A stretch of 64,000 bases of DNA from Cervus elaphus (lineage: Eukaryota; Chordata; Mammalia; Artiodactyla; Cervidae), in contig NC_057841.1 of NCBI RefSeq assembly GCF_910594005.1, forward strand, positions 12,695,001 to 12,759,000. Direction: 5' to 3'. Below the pieces are notes generated by a model. It was given only the letters and a program-made list of their open reading frames with translations. It had not been told where the DNA came from and did not search any database. The stretch's first letter is position 1, and each line of letters starts with the position of its first letter. Positions 32,425 through 43,385 of the stretch are shown in pieces. The translations under genes were made by a program, and so were the position numbers.

Positions 32425-35419
32425 CAGTTCAATTCAGTTGCTCAGTCGTGTCTAAATCTTTGCGACCTCATGGACTGCAGCATGCCAGGCTTCCCTGTTC
32501 ATCACCAACTCCCAGAGCTTCCTCAAACTCTTGTCCATCGAGTTGGTGATGCCATCCAACCAACTCATCCTCTGTCGTCCCCTTCTCATCCTGCCTTCAA
32601 TCTTTCCCAGCATCAGGGTCTTTTCCAATGAGTCATTTCTTCCCATCAGGTGGCCAAATTATTAGAGCTTCAGCATTAGTCTTTTCAGTGAATAAACAGG
32701 GGTGGTTTCCTTTAGGATCAACTGGTTGGATCTCCTTACAGTCCAAGGGACTCTCAAGAGTCTTCTCCAACACCACAATTCAAAAGCATCAATTCTTCGG
32801 CACTCAGCTTTCATTATTGTCCAACTCTCATATCCATACGTGACTACTGGAAAAATCATAGCCTCGACTAGATGGACCTGTGTTGGCAAAGTAATGTCTC
32901 TGCTTTTTAATATGCTGGCTAGGTTGGTCATAGCTATTCTTCCAAGGAGCAAGTGTCTTTTAGTTTCATGGCTGCAGTGACCATCTGCAGTGATTTTGGA
33001 GCCCAAGAAAATAAAGTCAGTCACTCTTTCCATTGTTTCCCCACACCTATTTGCCATGAAGTAATGGGGCCAGATGCCATGATCTTCATTTCTGAATGTT
33101 TTTAAGCCAGCTTTTTCACTCTCTTCTTTCACTTTCATCAAGAGGCTCTTTAGTTCCTCTTCACTTTCTGCCATGAGAGTGATGTCATCTGCATATCTGA
33201 GGTTACTGATATTTTTCTCAGCAATCTTGATTCCAGCTTGTGCTTCATCCAGCCTGGCATTCTGCATGATGTACTGTGCATATAGGTGAAATAAGCAGGA
33301 TAACAACATACAGCCTTAACGTACTCCTTTCCGTATTTGGAACCAGCCTGTTGATCATGTCCCATTGTAACTGTTGCTTCTTGACCTGCATATAGATTTC
33401 TCAGGAGGCAGGTAAGGTCGTCTGGTCATCTCTAAGAATTTTTAAAAGTTTGTTGTGATCCACACAAACACTTTGGCATAGTCAATAAAGCAGAAATAGA
33501 TGTTTTTCTGGAACTCTCTTGCTTTTTTAATGATGTCGGCAATTTGATCTCTGGTTCCTCTGCCTTTTCTAAAACCAGCTTGAACATCTGGAAGTTCTTA
33601 GTTCACATACAATTGAAGCCTGTCTTGGAGAATTTTGAGCATTAGTTTGCTATCCTGTGAGATGAGTGCAATTGTGCGATAGTTTGAGCATTCTTTGGGA
33701 TTGCCTTTCTTTGGGATTGGAATGAAAACTGACCTTTTCCAGTCCTGTGGCCACTGCTGGGTTTTCCAAATTTGCTGGCATATTGAGTACAGGGCTTTCA
33801 CAGCATCATCTTTCAGGATTTGAAATAGCTCAGCTGGAAATCCATCACCTCCACTAGCTTTGTTCATAGTGATGCTTCCTAATGCCCCCTTGACTTTACA
33901 TTCCAGGATGTCTGGCTCTAAGTGAGTGATCATACCATTGTGATTATCTAGGTCATGAAAATCTTTTTTGCATAGTAGTTCTGTGTATTCTTACCACCTC
34001 CTCTTAATATTGCCTGCTTCTATTAGGTTCATACCATTTCTGTCTTTTATTGGGCCTATCTTTGCATGAAATGTTCCCTTGGTATCTCTAATTTTCTTGA
34101 AGAGATTGCTAGTCTTTCCCATTCTATTGTTTTCCTCTATTTCTTTGCACTAATCACTGAGGAAGGGTTTTTTAGCTCTCCTTGCTATTCTTTGGAACTC
34201 TGCATTCATATGGGTATATCTTTCCTTTTCTCCTTTGCCTTTAGCTTCTCTTCTTTTCTCAGCTATTTTAAGGCCTCCTCAGACAACCATTTTGCGTTTT
34301 TGCATTTCTTTTTCTTGGAGATGGTCTTGATCACTGCCTCCTGTACAGTGTCATGAACCTCTGTCCATAGTTCTTCAGGCACTCTATCAAATCTAATGCC
34401 TTGAGTCTATTTCTCACTTCCACTGTATAATCATAAGTGATTTGATTTTGGTCATACCTGAATTGTGTAGTGGTTTTCCCTACTTTCTTCAATTTCAGTC
34501 TGAATTTGGCAATAAGGAGTTCATGAGCTGAGCCACAGTTAGCTCCTGGCCTTGCTGTTGCTTGATTGTATAGAGCTTCTGCATCTTTGGCTGTGAAGAT
34601 TATAATCAATCTGATTTTAGTATTGATCATTTGTTGATGTCCATGTGTAGAGTCTTCTCTTGTGTTGTCTCTTGTGTTGTTTGAAAATGGTGTTTGCTAT
34701 GACCAGTGTGTTCCCTTGGCAAAACTCAGTTAGCCTTTGCCCTGCTTCATTCTGTACTCCAAGGCTAAATTTGCTTATTTCTCCAGTTATCTCTTGGCTT
34801 CCTACTTTTGCATTCCAATCCTCTGTGATGAAAAGGACATCTTTTTTGGTGTTAGTTCTAGAAGGTCATGTAGGTCTTCACAGAACTGTTCATTTCTTCA
34901 GCATTGTTGGTTGGGGCATAGACTTAGATTACTCTAATATTGGATGGTTTGCCTTGGAAACGAACAGAGATCATGCTGTCATTTTTGAGACTGCACCTAA
35001 GTACTGTATTTCAGAGTCTTTTGTTGACTATGATGGTGACTCCATTTCTTGTAAGGGATTCTTGCCCACAGTAGTAGATATAATGATCATCTGAATTAAA
35101 TTTGCCCTTTCCTCTTCATTTTAGTTCACTGATCCCTAAAATGTCGATGTTCATGCTTGCCGTCTCCTGTTTGACCACTTCCAATTTACCTTGATTCATG
35201 GACCTAACCATCCAGGTTCCTATTCAGAATTGTTCCTTACAGCATTGGACTTTTCTTCCATCACCTTCGCCGTCACATCCACAACTGGGCATTGTTTTTG
35301 CTTTGGCTCCATTTCTTCATTCTTTCTGGAGTTATTTCTCCACTCTTCTCCATAGCATATTGGGCACCTACCAGCCTGGGGAGTTCATCTTTCTGTGTCA
35401 TATCTTTTTGCCTTTTTTT
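32425..35419 (-). mobile_element. BovB LINE, near full length (main part)
   Basis: Antisense BovB of about 3.0 kb, continued at 36366-36560 after an L1 insertion; together ~3.2 kb, close to the family's full length. From 5' to 3' it carries the endonuclease region (a frame at 34630-34331 contains GANCGSAHELLIAKFRLKLK, where the catalytic SDH is S-A-H), the RT N-terminal part (33933-33598 with SGGDGFPAELFQILKDD and FIPIPKKGN), the YADD active site and C-terminal part (33309-32662). Multiple frameshifts and stops separate these pieces, so it is a pseudogenised element. Confidence 0.95.
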
Positions 35420-36353
35420 TGTTTTTTTTTTTCTTCAGTTTTATTTATTTATTTATTTTTACTTTACAATATTGTGTTGGTTTTGCCATACATTGACATG
35501 AATCAGCCATGAGTGTACATGTGTTCCCCATCCTGAACCCCCCTCCCACCTCCCTCCCCATCCCATCCCTCAAGGTCATCCTACTGCACCAGCCCTGAGC
35601 ACCCTGTATCGTGCATCAAACCTGGACTGGCGATTCATTTCACATATGATAATTTACATGATTCAATGCCATTCTCCCATATCATCCCACCCTCGCCCTC
35701 TCCCACAGAGTCCAAAAGACTGTTCTATACATCTGTGTCTCTTTTGCTGTCTCGCATACAGGGTTATCGTTAAACCATCTTTCTAAATTCCATATGTATG
35801 TGTTAGTATACTGTATTGGTGTTTTTCTTTCTGGCTTACTTCACTCTGTATAATAGGCTCCAGTTTCATCCACCTCATTAGAACTGATTCAAATATATTC
35901 ATTTTAATGGCTGAGTAATATTCCATTGTGCATATGTACCACAGCTTCCTTATCCATTCATCTGCTGATGGGAATCTAGGTTGCTTCCATGTCCTGGCTA
36001 TTATAAACAGTGCTGCGATGAACATTGGGGTGCATGTGTCTCTTTCAGATCTGGTTTCCTCGGTGTGTATGCCTAGGAGTGGGATTGCTGGGTCATATGG
36101 CAGTTCTATTTCCAGTTTTTTAAGGAATCTCCACACTGTTCTCCATAGTGGCTGTACTAGTTTGCATTCCCACCAACAGTGTGAGAGGGTTCCCTTTTCT
36201 CCAGAAAACCGAGCGGGGGAGGCAATAAGTTGCAGCCTTCCACTGGGGGCGACTGTGCGTGCCAAGCACCTGGTCACCTGAGCTGCTTGGACCTGGGACT
36301 GGAGCAAAACGCAGGCCCAAGCGAGTCTGCGCCTTTGTGGAGTACCCAAGAAT
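35420..36353 (-). mobile_element. Ruminant L1 with rearranged 5' end, nested in BovB
   Basis: Starts with a poly-T run (L1 poly-A tail on the minus strand), then the 3' UTR (ttgccatacattgacatgaa, gtgttccccatcctgaacc) and the ORF2 C-terminal coding region up to ~36204 (agggttcccttttctcc). From ~36205 to 36353 it changes to GC-rich sequence (gaccgagcgggggagg-like, ggacctgggactggagc, cgagtctgcgcctttgtgg) that I recall from the ruminant L1 5' UTR, in the opposite orientation. Target duplication: ctttttgccttt (35404-35415) and ccttttgctttc (36354-36365). Confidence 0.88.
35783..36349 (-). pseudogene. 188-codon open frame fusing an inverted L1 segment to ORF2 C-terminus
   Basis: About the first 48 codons come from the inverted GC-rich segment (MGTPQRRRLAWACVLL...). 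The remaining ~140 are the ORF2p C-terminal domain, including SHCWWECKLVQPLW and SADEWIRKLWYICTMEYYSA, ending HTYGI at the normal ORF2 stop. The ORF2 part lacks endonuclease and RT domains, so it cannot retrotranspose by itself. There is no sign that it is expressed. Confidence 0.7.
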
Positions 36354-36365
36354 CCTTTTGCTTTC

Positions 36366-36560
36366 TCATACTGTTCATGGGCTTCTCAGGACAAGAATAT
36401 TGAAGTGGTTTGCCATTCCCTTCTCCAGTGGACCACGTTTTGTCAGAACTCTCCACTATGATCCGTCTGTCTTGGGTGGCCCTACACGGCGTTCATCATA
36501 ATTTCAATGAGTTATACAAGGCTTTGCGATTGTGGTTTTCATTCTGTCTGCCCTCTGATG
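36366..36560 (-). mobile_element. BovB LINE, 5' part of the split copy
   Basis: Resumes with atactgttcatgggcttctc, then ttgaagtggtttgccattcc, ccagtggaccacg, tcttgggtggccctacacgg and tgtctgccctctgatg, which belong to the 5' region of BovB. The end near 36560 may be a 5' truncation. Confidence 0.85.
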
Positions 36561-37204
36561 GATAAGGATAAGAGACTTATGGAAGCTTCCTGATAACACA
36601 CAAATAGCACACACAAAACAATCTGAAGGCTGAGTCTCATAACTCTGGGTAACGTCAAAGAAAGAAGTTTTGGCAGCCCCATTTGCTTCTTTGTAAACAT
36701 TGTACCAGCAAGTTGGAGAGGTTGTGAGTTAAAACCAGATTCAGGCCTTCCTGGGTTCCCAGCCAAATGCCTTCTAGCAGCAGTTCTACCATGACCCTTA
36801 ATACATGCCCACTCTACGAGTTCAGGTAAAAGCTGTTTAGGGGGTACAGTACGGTCACAGCTGACATTCCTTAGATTCCATAGGTGGATTGTAAAATGAA
36901 GATTGTGTAAATTAAGTACTTCTCTTGACAGTTTCTTAGAAAATCTCCACATTGAAGTCTAACATATGATTTCCCACTAGGTTTTCTCTCCAGTATGAAG
37001 CCAATTACCCTTTTTAGTTGAGCATCCGATGAATTAGTCACCTTGTATCCAGGTGATATACTGTAACAAAACTACGTACCTTTGAACCCATGGGTTCACA
37101 TTCAAATCTTGAAATGCTCATGTTATGAATAGTCTGAGGAAGCTGAATACAGTTGGGCTGAGCACTGATTCACATGTCTTCTCACCTTCACACTAAGATG
37201 GGTG
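36561..37204. other. No repeat recognised; one long minus frame
   Basis: A minus frame at 36952-36539 (137 codons) spans this interval and the end of BovB. It begins MWRFSKKLSREVLNLHNLHF and shows no domain that I know. Its end overlaps BovB, which argues against a real gene. Confidence 0.4.
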
Positions 37205-37216
37205 CTCACGGACTAG

Positions 37217-37445
37217 CTTGTGTGTGGGCTCAGTCACTCAGTCATGACTGACTCTTTGCAACCCTATGGACTATAGCGTGCCAGTTTCCTCTATCCATGG
37301 AATTTTCCAGGCAAGAATAGTGGAGTGGGTTGCCATTCCCTACTCTAGAGGATCTATCTAGGTGACCCAGGGATTGAACCCATGTCTGTTGCATCTCCTG
37401 CATTGGCAGACAGATTCTTTACCACTAGCACTATCTGGGAAGCCC
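37217..37445 (-). repeat. Bov-tA SINE
   Basis: Antisense copy with tail gtgtgtgggctcagtcactc. A small insertion (atctaggtg) lies in the gatct...gacccaggg block. Target duplication: ctcacggactag (37205-37216) and ctcatggactag (37446-37457). Confidence 0.95.
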
Positions 37446-37457
37446 CTCATGGACTAG

Positions 37458-38120
37458 AAGGCATGCAAAATCCTCACCATTTAAATTCCCACTCTCTTTT
37501 TCTCTCTTGGAATTACACTACATTTACTTAGGTTGAACAATTATATGTTATCATTTCACTGTCTAAACAACATGAATGGCACTGTTTTAAAAATCTGAGA
37601 GGAAAAATAAAGAAATATAAGAGGTAGTCTTTATTCTTTGGAGAGAATATGAGTACAAACATGAAATAAGTAACCATGATTGCAAAGGGACTTATAATAA
37701 ACTAATTTATGCAAAGATAAGTGATACAGAGAGAAGAATCAACACAACTTCAGAAACGGATGGTATAGGGCAGTGAGGGAAATTCTGGAAGATCTATTCT
37801 GTTTTTGAAGAGGCTACAAAAAAGTTGGAGGCCATCTTGGTAATTTATGACCATAACTTGGCACTACTTGTTAAATTTTATTCTCTGCTACTACTGGACC
37901 AGTGTACTTGGCTACATTTGAAACTATGATCAGTTTCTTTTGGCACATGGATATCTCTTCCATCATGCCAACTTCCTTCTAGCCTGTGCAAGTCATATCC
38001 AATCTTGGGAATTCTTATGAGAATCACACTTTCTCTGTTTCTACTTCCTACTTCATCTATGTGCTTTGTCATAAGTTTGTTACTTACCAGCTAGAAACAG
38101 TCATGATCTTGAGTGAAGAT
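37458..38120. other. No gene or repeat recognised
   Basis: Unique-looking DNA of ordinary composition. Confidence 0.5.
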
Positions 38121-38374
38121 GGCATAGTTTGGAAAAAGCGTCTGGAGACAGATTACCTGGCTTTGAATCCATCTGTGGTGTGCTCAGTCGTGTCCAACTC
38201 AACACAACTACAACTACTAACACACTAGATATGTAACTTAACTTCATTGCAAAATTATTAGACCCTGTACTCTTTAGTTAGTGTCACTATACCTTAAGCA
38301 TAATAGTATCTACCTATCTACCCTTGGGGTTAATATGAGACTTAATGAGGTAATATTTGTAAAATGCTGTTTAA
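38121..38374 (+). repeat. MIR SINE, nearly full length
   Basis: Sense MIR blocks in order: tctggagacagattacctgg, ctttgaatccatctgtgg, tatgtaacttaacttcattg, ataatagtatctaccta, taatatgagacttaatgagg and atttgtaaaatgctgttta. A short foreign piece interrupts it at about 38178-38220. Confidence 0.8.
38178..38200 (-). repeat. Isolated Bov-tA/BovB tail fragment inside MIR
   Basis: The 20-mer tgctcagtcgtgtccaactc is the outermost 3' end of a Bov-tA or BovB element on the minus strand, with none of the rest of either. About 20 further bases without clear identity precede the return to MIR sequence. Confidence 0.6.
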
Positions 38375-38383
38375 TATACGGGT

Positions 38384-39021
38384 TCAATTCAGTTCAGTTC
38401 AGTGTCTTACTCTTTGCGACCTCATGAGTCACAGCACACCAGGCTTCTCTGTCCATCACCAACTCCCGGAGTTTAATCAAACTCATGTCCATCGAGTCGG
38501 TGATGCCATCCAGCCATCTCATCCTCTGTCGTCCCCTTCTCCTCCTGCTCCCAATCCCTCCCAGCATCAGGGTCTTTTCCAATAAGCCAACTCTTCGCAT
38601 GAGATGACCAAAGTACTGGAGCTTCAGCTTCAGCATCAGTCCTTCCAAAGAACACCCAGGACTGATCTCCTTTAGGATGGACTGGTTGGATCTCCTTGCA
38701 GTCCAAGGGACTCTCAAGAGTCTTCTCCAACACCACAGTTCAAAAGCATCAATTTTTCAGTGCTCGGCTTTCTTCACAGTCCAACTCTCACACCCATACA
38801 TGACCACTGGAAAAACCATAGCCTTGACTAGACAGACCTTTGTTGACAAAGTAATGTCTCTGCTTTTTAATATGCTATCTAGGTTGGTCATAACTTTCCT
38901 TCCAAGGAGTAAGCGTCTTTTAATTTCATGGCTGCAATCACCATCTGCAGTGATTTTGGAGCCCTAGAAAATAAAGTCTGACACTGTTTCCACTGTTTTC
39001 CCATCTATTTGCCATGAAGTG
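38384..39021 (-). mobile_element. BovB LINE 3' end, young
   Basis: A 638-base antisense copy close to consensus, from ttcaattcagttcagttcag to tttgccatgaag. Short duplication tacgggt lies at 38377-38383 and 39022-39028. The frames at 38717-38394 and 38736-38473 (minus) are pieces of the RT C-terminal region in two frames. Confidence 0.95.
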
Positions 39022-39028
39022 TACGGGT

Positions 39029-40262
39029 ACTTAGTTTTAAATGTTGACTCTGATTTATATTATTCTCTAAGTAACGAGAATATTACTGTGCATTCTCATT
39101 AATGAGCACTCTTGAAAATGATAAAAATCTTCTCATGGTAGATGATACATAGAAAGGCACTTTACATGTTGAAATAATTTAGCTATTGGCTGAAATGCAA
39201 TTTATTTGTTTCATTAAGCATTCCTTACCAAAGGGCTTGCTTATCTATTAATTCTTCCCCTTGCTGTTATAAATACATTTAATTACTTTCTTCAACTGAC
39301 ATAGTCTTCCTTATTTCTGAAGAACATACATCATCCATCCTTTCCTTCAAAAAGCCTTTCCTGATACCTTTCAGGCTTGACAAAGTATTCTGTTCTCCTT
39401 CCATACTTTCTGGGATGAATTTTATCAAGACACTTTGAGCGTTATACTGAAATAATCTGTTTGGCAGTTTGTAAGCAGACTGAGAGACTCTCCAGGGAAG
39501 GGTAATTTGGTTTTCTCATTTGTATCTTTGACACCTTTTGTAGTGCCAAAATGTAAGGGACTCTTCAATGTTGAATTGAACTTGACCTTTGTTATGATCA
39601 CAAAGATAACAAAGAGTATTAAGAGAACTTGCAAGATTAAGGTCTGCAATACAAAGGCATATTTGTTACCACAGAGAATTCTTTCTAAAGAAATCAATGA
39701 AGAAGCCTTGGGAAAGGATGCAGCACAAAATAACTTTGTTTTTACTTCTTAGTGTAACATTATCCACTTAAAATGAGGAATGGTAGAAAACTTTTCTAAA
39801 ATCATTATGGAATATTGAGCCTTCTTTTGCAAATTATTCTTCAGAGAATTTAGATCTTTACAGGAATGCTGGTTTCTGTACTTACAGAAAATTATACGTC
39901 TTTTTTTCAATGTTAATTTTAACATCAAATAACTCCCTCATACAACCACATCATAAAATGTTCAGTCTTCTTGTACAAGTAATTATTTATGTTAATTGTA
40001 GTCATTAGAATTGAAATTGATGAGAAAAAGTATACTCAAAAGATAACATCTGAACATTTTAACAGTATGTGTTAAACATTAGATAAAGTTAATAAGAATA
40101 TTAAAAAATGTGTTTAACAATGTAATTAGATGGCAAGAATATTTTAATTATCTTCAAGTAAGTACAGATCTTACAAAAGCTTGGAACACATATCCAAAAG
40201 TAGAAAAAAAGGAACAGTTTACTGAAGGCATACTTTAAATACAATTTAAATAATCAATTAAA
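39029..40262. other. 1.2 kb without recognised genes or repeats
   Basis: Two complementary frames (39425-39697 minus, 39507-39752 plus) overlap, a pattern typical of chance open frames. Confidence 0.5.
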
Positions 40263-40276
40263 AGATTACCACCGAG

Positions 40277-40447
40277 GGACCTCCCTGGTGGTCCAGGGGT
40301 TAAGACTTAGTCTTCTAGTGCAGGAGGTACAGGTTCCACCCCTGGTCTGGAAGCTGAGATCCCACATGCCTCACAGCCAAAAACCCAAAAAATCATAAAG
40401 CAGAAGTAATGCTGAAACAAATTCAATAAACATTAAAAAAAAAAAAT
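40277..40447 (+). repeat. CHR-2-like tRNA-derived SINE
   Basis: Sense copy with acctccctggtggtccagg, ttaagacttagtcttctagt, gctgagatcccacatgcc and an A-rich tail. Imperfect flanks aagattaccacc and aaaaatcacccc suggest a target duplication. Confidence 0.85.
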
Positions 40448-40448
40448 C

Positions 40449-41101
40449 ACCCCAAGCTTGAAGGGACCACAAAATTTTGGGTTAAATACAAAAGCGGGCC
40501 TGATATTTGCTATAATATTTTATAGTAAAAATACAATATTTTTATATTTATAAAATATGAATATATTTACCATATAAGTACTTTCAAAGAAGCAGAATAA
40601 TTCAGAGGCAAGAAAATCATGCATGGTCCCTCAAAAAATTTGTCTAGGTTATAAATTGCAAATCTGACTTGAAATCTTATATTGAATTTAATAGTTTCTG
40701 AAAAATTTGACTTTTCTAGATCAGTTTTGCACCACATGTCATAAGAATTCCCGAAAGTCTGTACAATTGTTCATTTTTATAATCATGTTTGATAGGTAAC
40801 TATATGTTTACAAAGTGTATAGTTAAAATTACGTTTCATTTTTAAAAATTTTGACTGGCTTTTGTTTATTAATATTGATACATTTTATGCTTACTTGTCA
40901 TAAAGACTTTTATTAATTAGAATATCCCAATGTTAATTAAATGAAAACAACTAAAGAGCTACATATTAAGAAATTTTTATATCAGTTCCTATTATAAATC
41001 CTATTTTGAAGTTAGACTAAATTGCCCTCCAACAGAGTTTTAGGATTTCGGCTAGAGTTACTGGGAAATTAGATTTATTAGATTCAAAATTTGCTTAGCT
41101 G
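40449..41101. other. No gene or repeat recognised
   Basis: AT-rich unique-looking DNA. Confidence 0.5.
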
Positions 41102-41230
41102 TTTTTTTTTTTCTTCTTTTAAAATTGAAGGATAGTTTATTTAAAATGTTGTGCTAGTTTAGGTATACAGTAAATTTATTCCATTATACATATAGATGTA
41201 TACTTTTTCAGATTCTTCTATTATATATTT
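41102..41230 (-). mobile_element. Artiodactyl L1 3' UTR (part 1)
   Basis: Poly-T start, then aaattgaaggatagtttatt, gttgtgctagtttaggtata and tactttttcagattcttct, antisense L1 3' UTR. Interrupted by BovB and continued at 41768. Confidence 0.85.
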
Positions 41231-41231
41231 T

Positions 41232-41760
41232 CGTTGTTCAGTCTCTAAGTTGCGTTTGACTCTTTGCAGCCTCATGGACTGCAGAGTGCCAGGCTCCTCT
41301 GTCCCCCACTATCTTCTGGAGTTTGCTCAGGGTCATGTCCATTGAGTCAGTGATGCCATCTAAGTGTGAAATCCTCTGTCACCCTTTTCTCCTTTTGTGA
41401 TCAATCTTTCCCAACATCAAGGTCTTTTCCAATGAGTCAGCTCTTTGCATCAGGGGACCAAGTATTGGAACCTCAGCTTCAGTCCTTCCAATGAATATTC
41501 AGGGTTGATTTCCTTTAGGATTGAATGGTTTGATCTCCTTGAAGTTCAAGGGACTTCCAAGAGTCTTCTCCAGCACCACAATTCGAAAGCATCAATTCTT
41601 TGGCACACAGCATTCATTATGGTCTGGCTCTCACATCTGTACATGACTACTGGAAAAACTGTAGCCTTGGCTATACAGACCTTTGTTGGCAAAGTGATGT
41701 CTCTGCTTTTTAATGCACTGACATTTAATAATATGACAAATAGATTTGTCATGGCGTTTT
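41232..41760 (-). mobile_element. BovB LINE 3' end inserted in L1
   Basis: Antisense copy from tcgttgttcagtctctaag to about agatttgtcatggcgtttt. A ~24-base foreign stretch (near 41716-41740) interrupts it close to the 5' end. It encodes a piece of the region after the RT core with many changes. Confidence 0.88.
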
Positions 41761-41767
41761 ACACATT

Positions 41768-42075
41768 ATTGCAAGATATTTAATGTTTCCTGTGCTATAC
41801 AGTAGATCCCTATTGTTTATCTATTTTATATTCAGTAATATGTATCTGTTAATCCCAAACTACTGTTTATCCCTCACTCTTCCTCCTTTGATAATCATAA
41901 GTTTGTTTGCTATGTCTGTGAGTCTGTTTCTGTTTTGTAAATAAGGTCACTTGTGTCATATTTTAGATTCCACATGTAAGTGATATTATATGATCTGATC
42001 TTTGCCTGACTTACTTCAATTAGTATGATAATTTCTAGGTCCATCCATGTTGCTAAAAATGGCATTATTTCATTC
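41768..42075 (-). mobile_element. Artiodactyl L1 3' UTR and ORF2 end (part 2)
   Basis: Resumes at attgcaagatatttaatg, cctgtgctatacagtagatc, gttaatcccaaactactg and ttctaggtccatccatgttg. Antisense, same element as 41102-41230. Confidence 0.85.
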
Positions 42076-43385
42076 TTTTTGTTTGTTAAATTTTATTTAT
42101 TACTTATTAAATTTCTTCAAGTTATTGTATCAGATCATGTTGAATAACTCATATACCCTAAATGCTGTTTGGTTTTCTGAGTTGTTCCTGAGGAATTATC
42201 AAACCCAGAGGCTGAAGGAGGTAGGCAGATACTGGAGAACATAACCCAGATACATATTCAATTCTGCGAATTTTATGTGAATAGCTAATAGGGTTTCTAG
42301 TCTGTCCAGGGTTCTAGATGTATTTTTAACGCCGAACCATCAACACAGTCATCTCCTGGGTTTTAGCTGGGCAGCCTTGGGTCACATGCAGTCCTTAGAT
42401 GAGAAGGATTTGTTAAGCTGGATGGCTTATGGGATATGGGTCCTGGGATATGGACCCCAGTGGGTCAGGGAGAAACAGGCTGAGTCAAACCCCCCGGCTT
42501 GACTGTGATGCAGTTTTCGTCCCTTAGGTTCGCCTCCAGCCACCTGCGTCTTGATTCATCTCCCCCAGCCAACAGTGAGCGTTTGCTGTGAGGTGTTAGG
42601 GCTGTGATGGGTATACTAGGATCCCTTTTCCTCTTTCCTGCTTCCTAGTTTCTCATCTGCCGTGTGACTGTTTGGGAGGCTGTAACTTAATATTATGTTA
42701 TCGTCAGCAAAACAGCAGTGGGAAGACGATCTCCATCCTGCTGGCTAAAGAGCTGTCTGTATGACAGCAACCTGTCTTTTTCTTTCCTCTCTGGTCATAT
42801 GGAAGGCCAGATGTCACAGGAAGTGCTTTATAACTTGCTGACTCTGTGAATGTTCCAGAAAATATAAATTACTCTAAAACTTAAAGAAAGTATTCATGTA
42901 TAAAGGTCTATTTTTTTTGGCTTATGGCCATGTTGAGGGTTCACCCATAGAGTCACTGGCAGAAAAGCATTTGGACTTACCCTTTGACCTTGAGACATGT
43001 CCATGTAGGGAACTCTCGGCTTGTTAAGGATGACATAGGAAGTGCTGTTCCCCCATGGCTGCCTTCAGGCTGTGCTGTCCTTGGCCAGTAGTTATTGGGG
43101 GGAGTAAGCCACCTCTGAAGACCAAAACACAGGGAGCCCCAGTCTATAAATAGTTCCTAAGAGCCTCCTAAAGCCTTGCATGGGACACAGTAAAAGCTTT
43201 GCATGTGACACACAGTACCGCCATCTTCTCTGAAGTGGGCTGAAACTGGGTGCTGCACGGAAGTGGAAAGAGTAAGAAGTAACTCCGGCTGATGTCTCCT
43301 CCTGGAGACTGGCCTGGTGGTCCATAATTAGGCCAAATGTGTATTCAATCAATTCCTTTCTCCCCCCATTATTTAAAAAAAAATT
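42076..43385. other. 1.3 kb unassigned, GC-richer segment
   Basis: From about 42300 to 42800 the GC content is higher than the surroundings. A short repeat gggatatggtcc-like motif occurs twice near 42430-42460. The texture recalls an old LTR, but I cannot match a family. A 145-codon minus frame (43529-43092) runs into the neighbouring L1 and is not taken as a gene. Confidence 0.4.

Noticed and set aside
34660..35094. 144-codon plus-strand frame
   Set aside because: It reads the antisense of the BovB endonuclease region.
36235..36260. CTCF-like motif in ccactgggggcgactg
   Set aside because: Compared with the CTCF core it lacks one base of the G-rich part, and it sits in a repeat-derived GC-rich segment. 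I do not call a site from this alone.
36539..36952. 137-codon minus frame
   Set aside because: It overlaps the BovB 5' part and shows no domain or splice context; length is within chance expectation.
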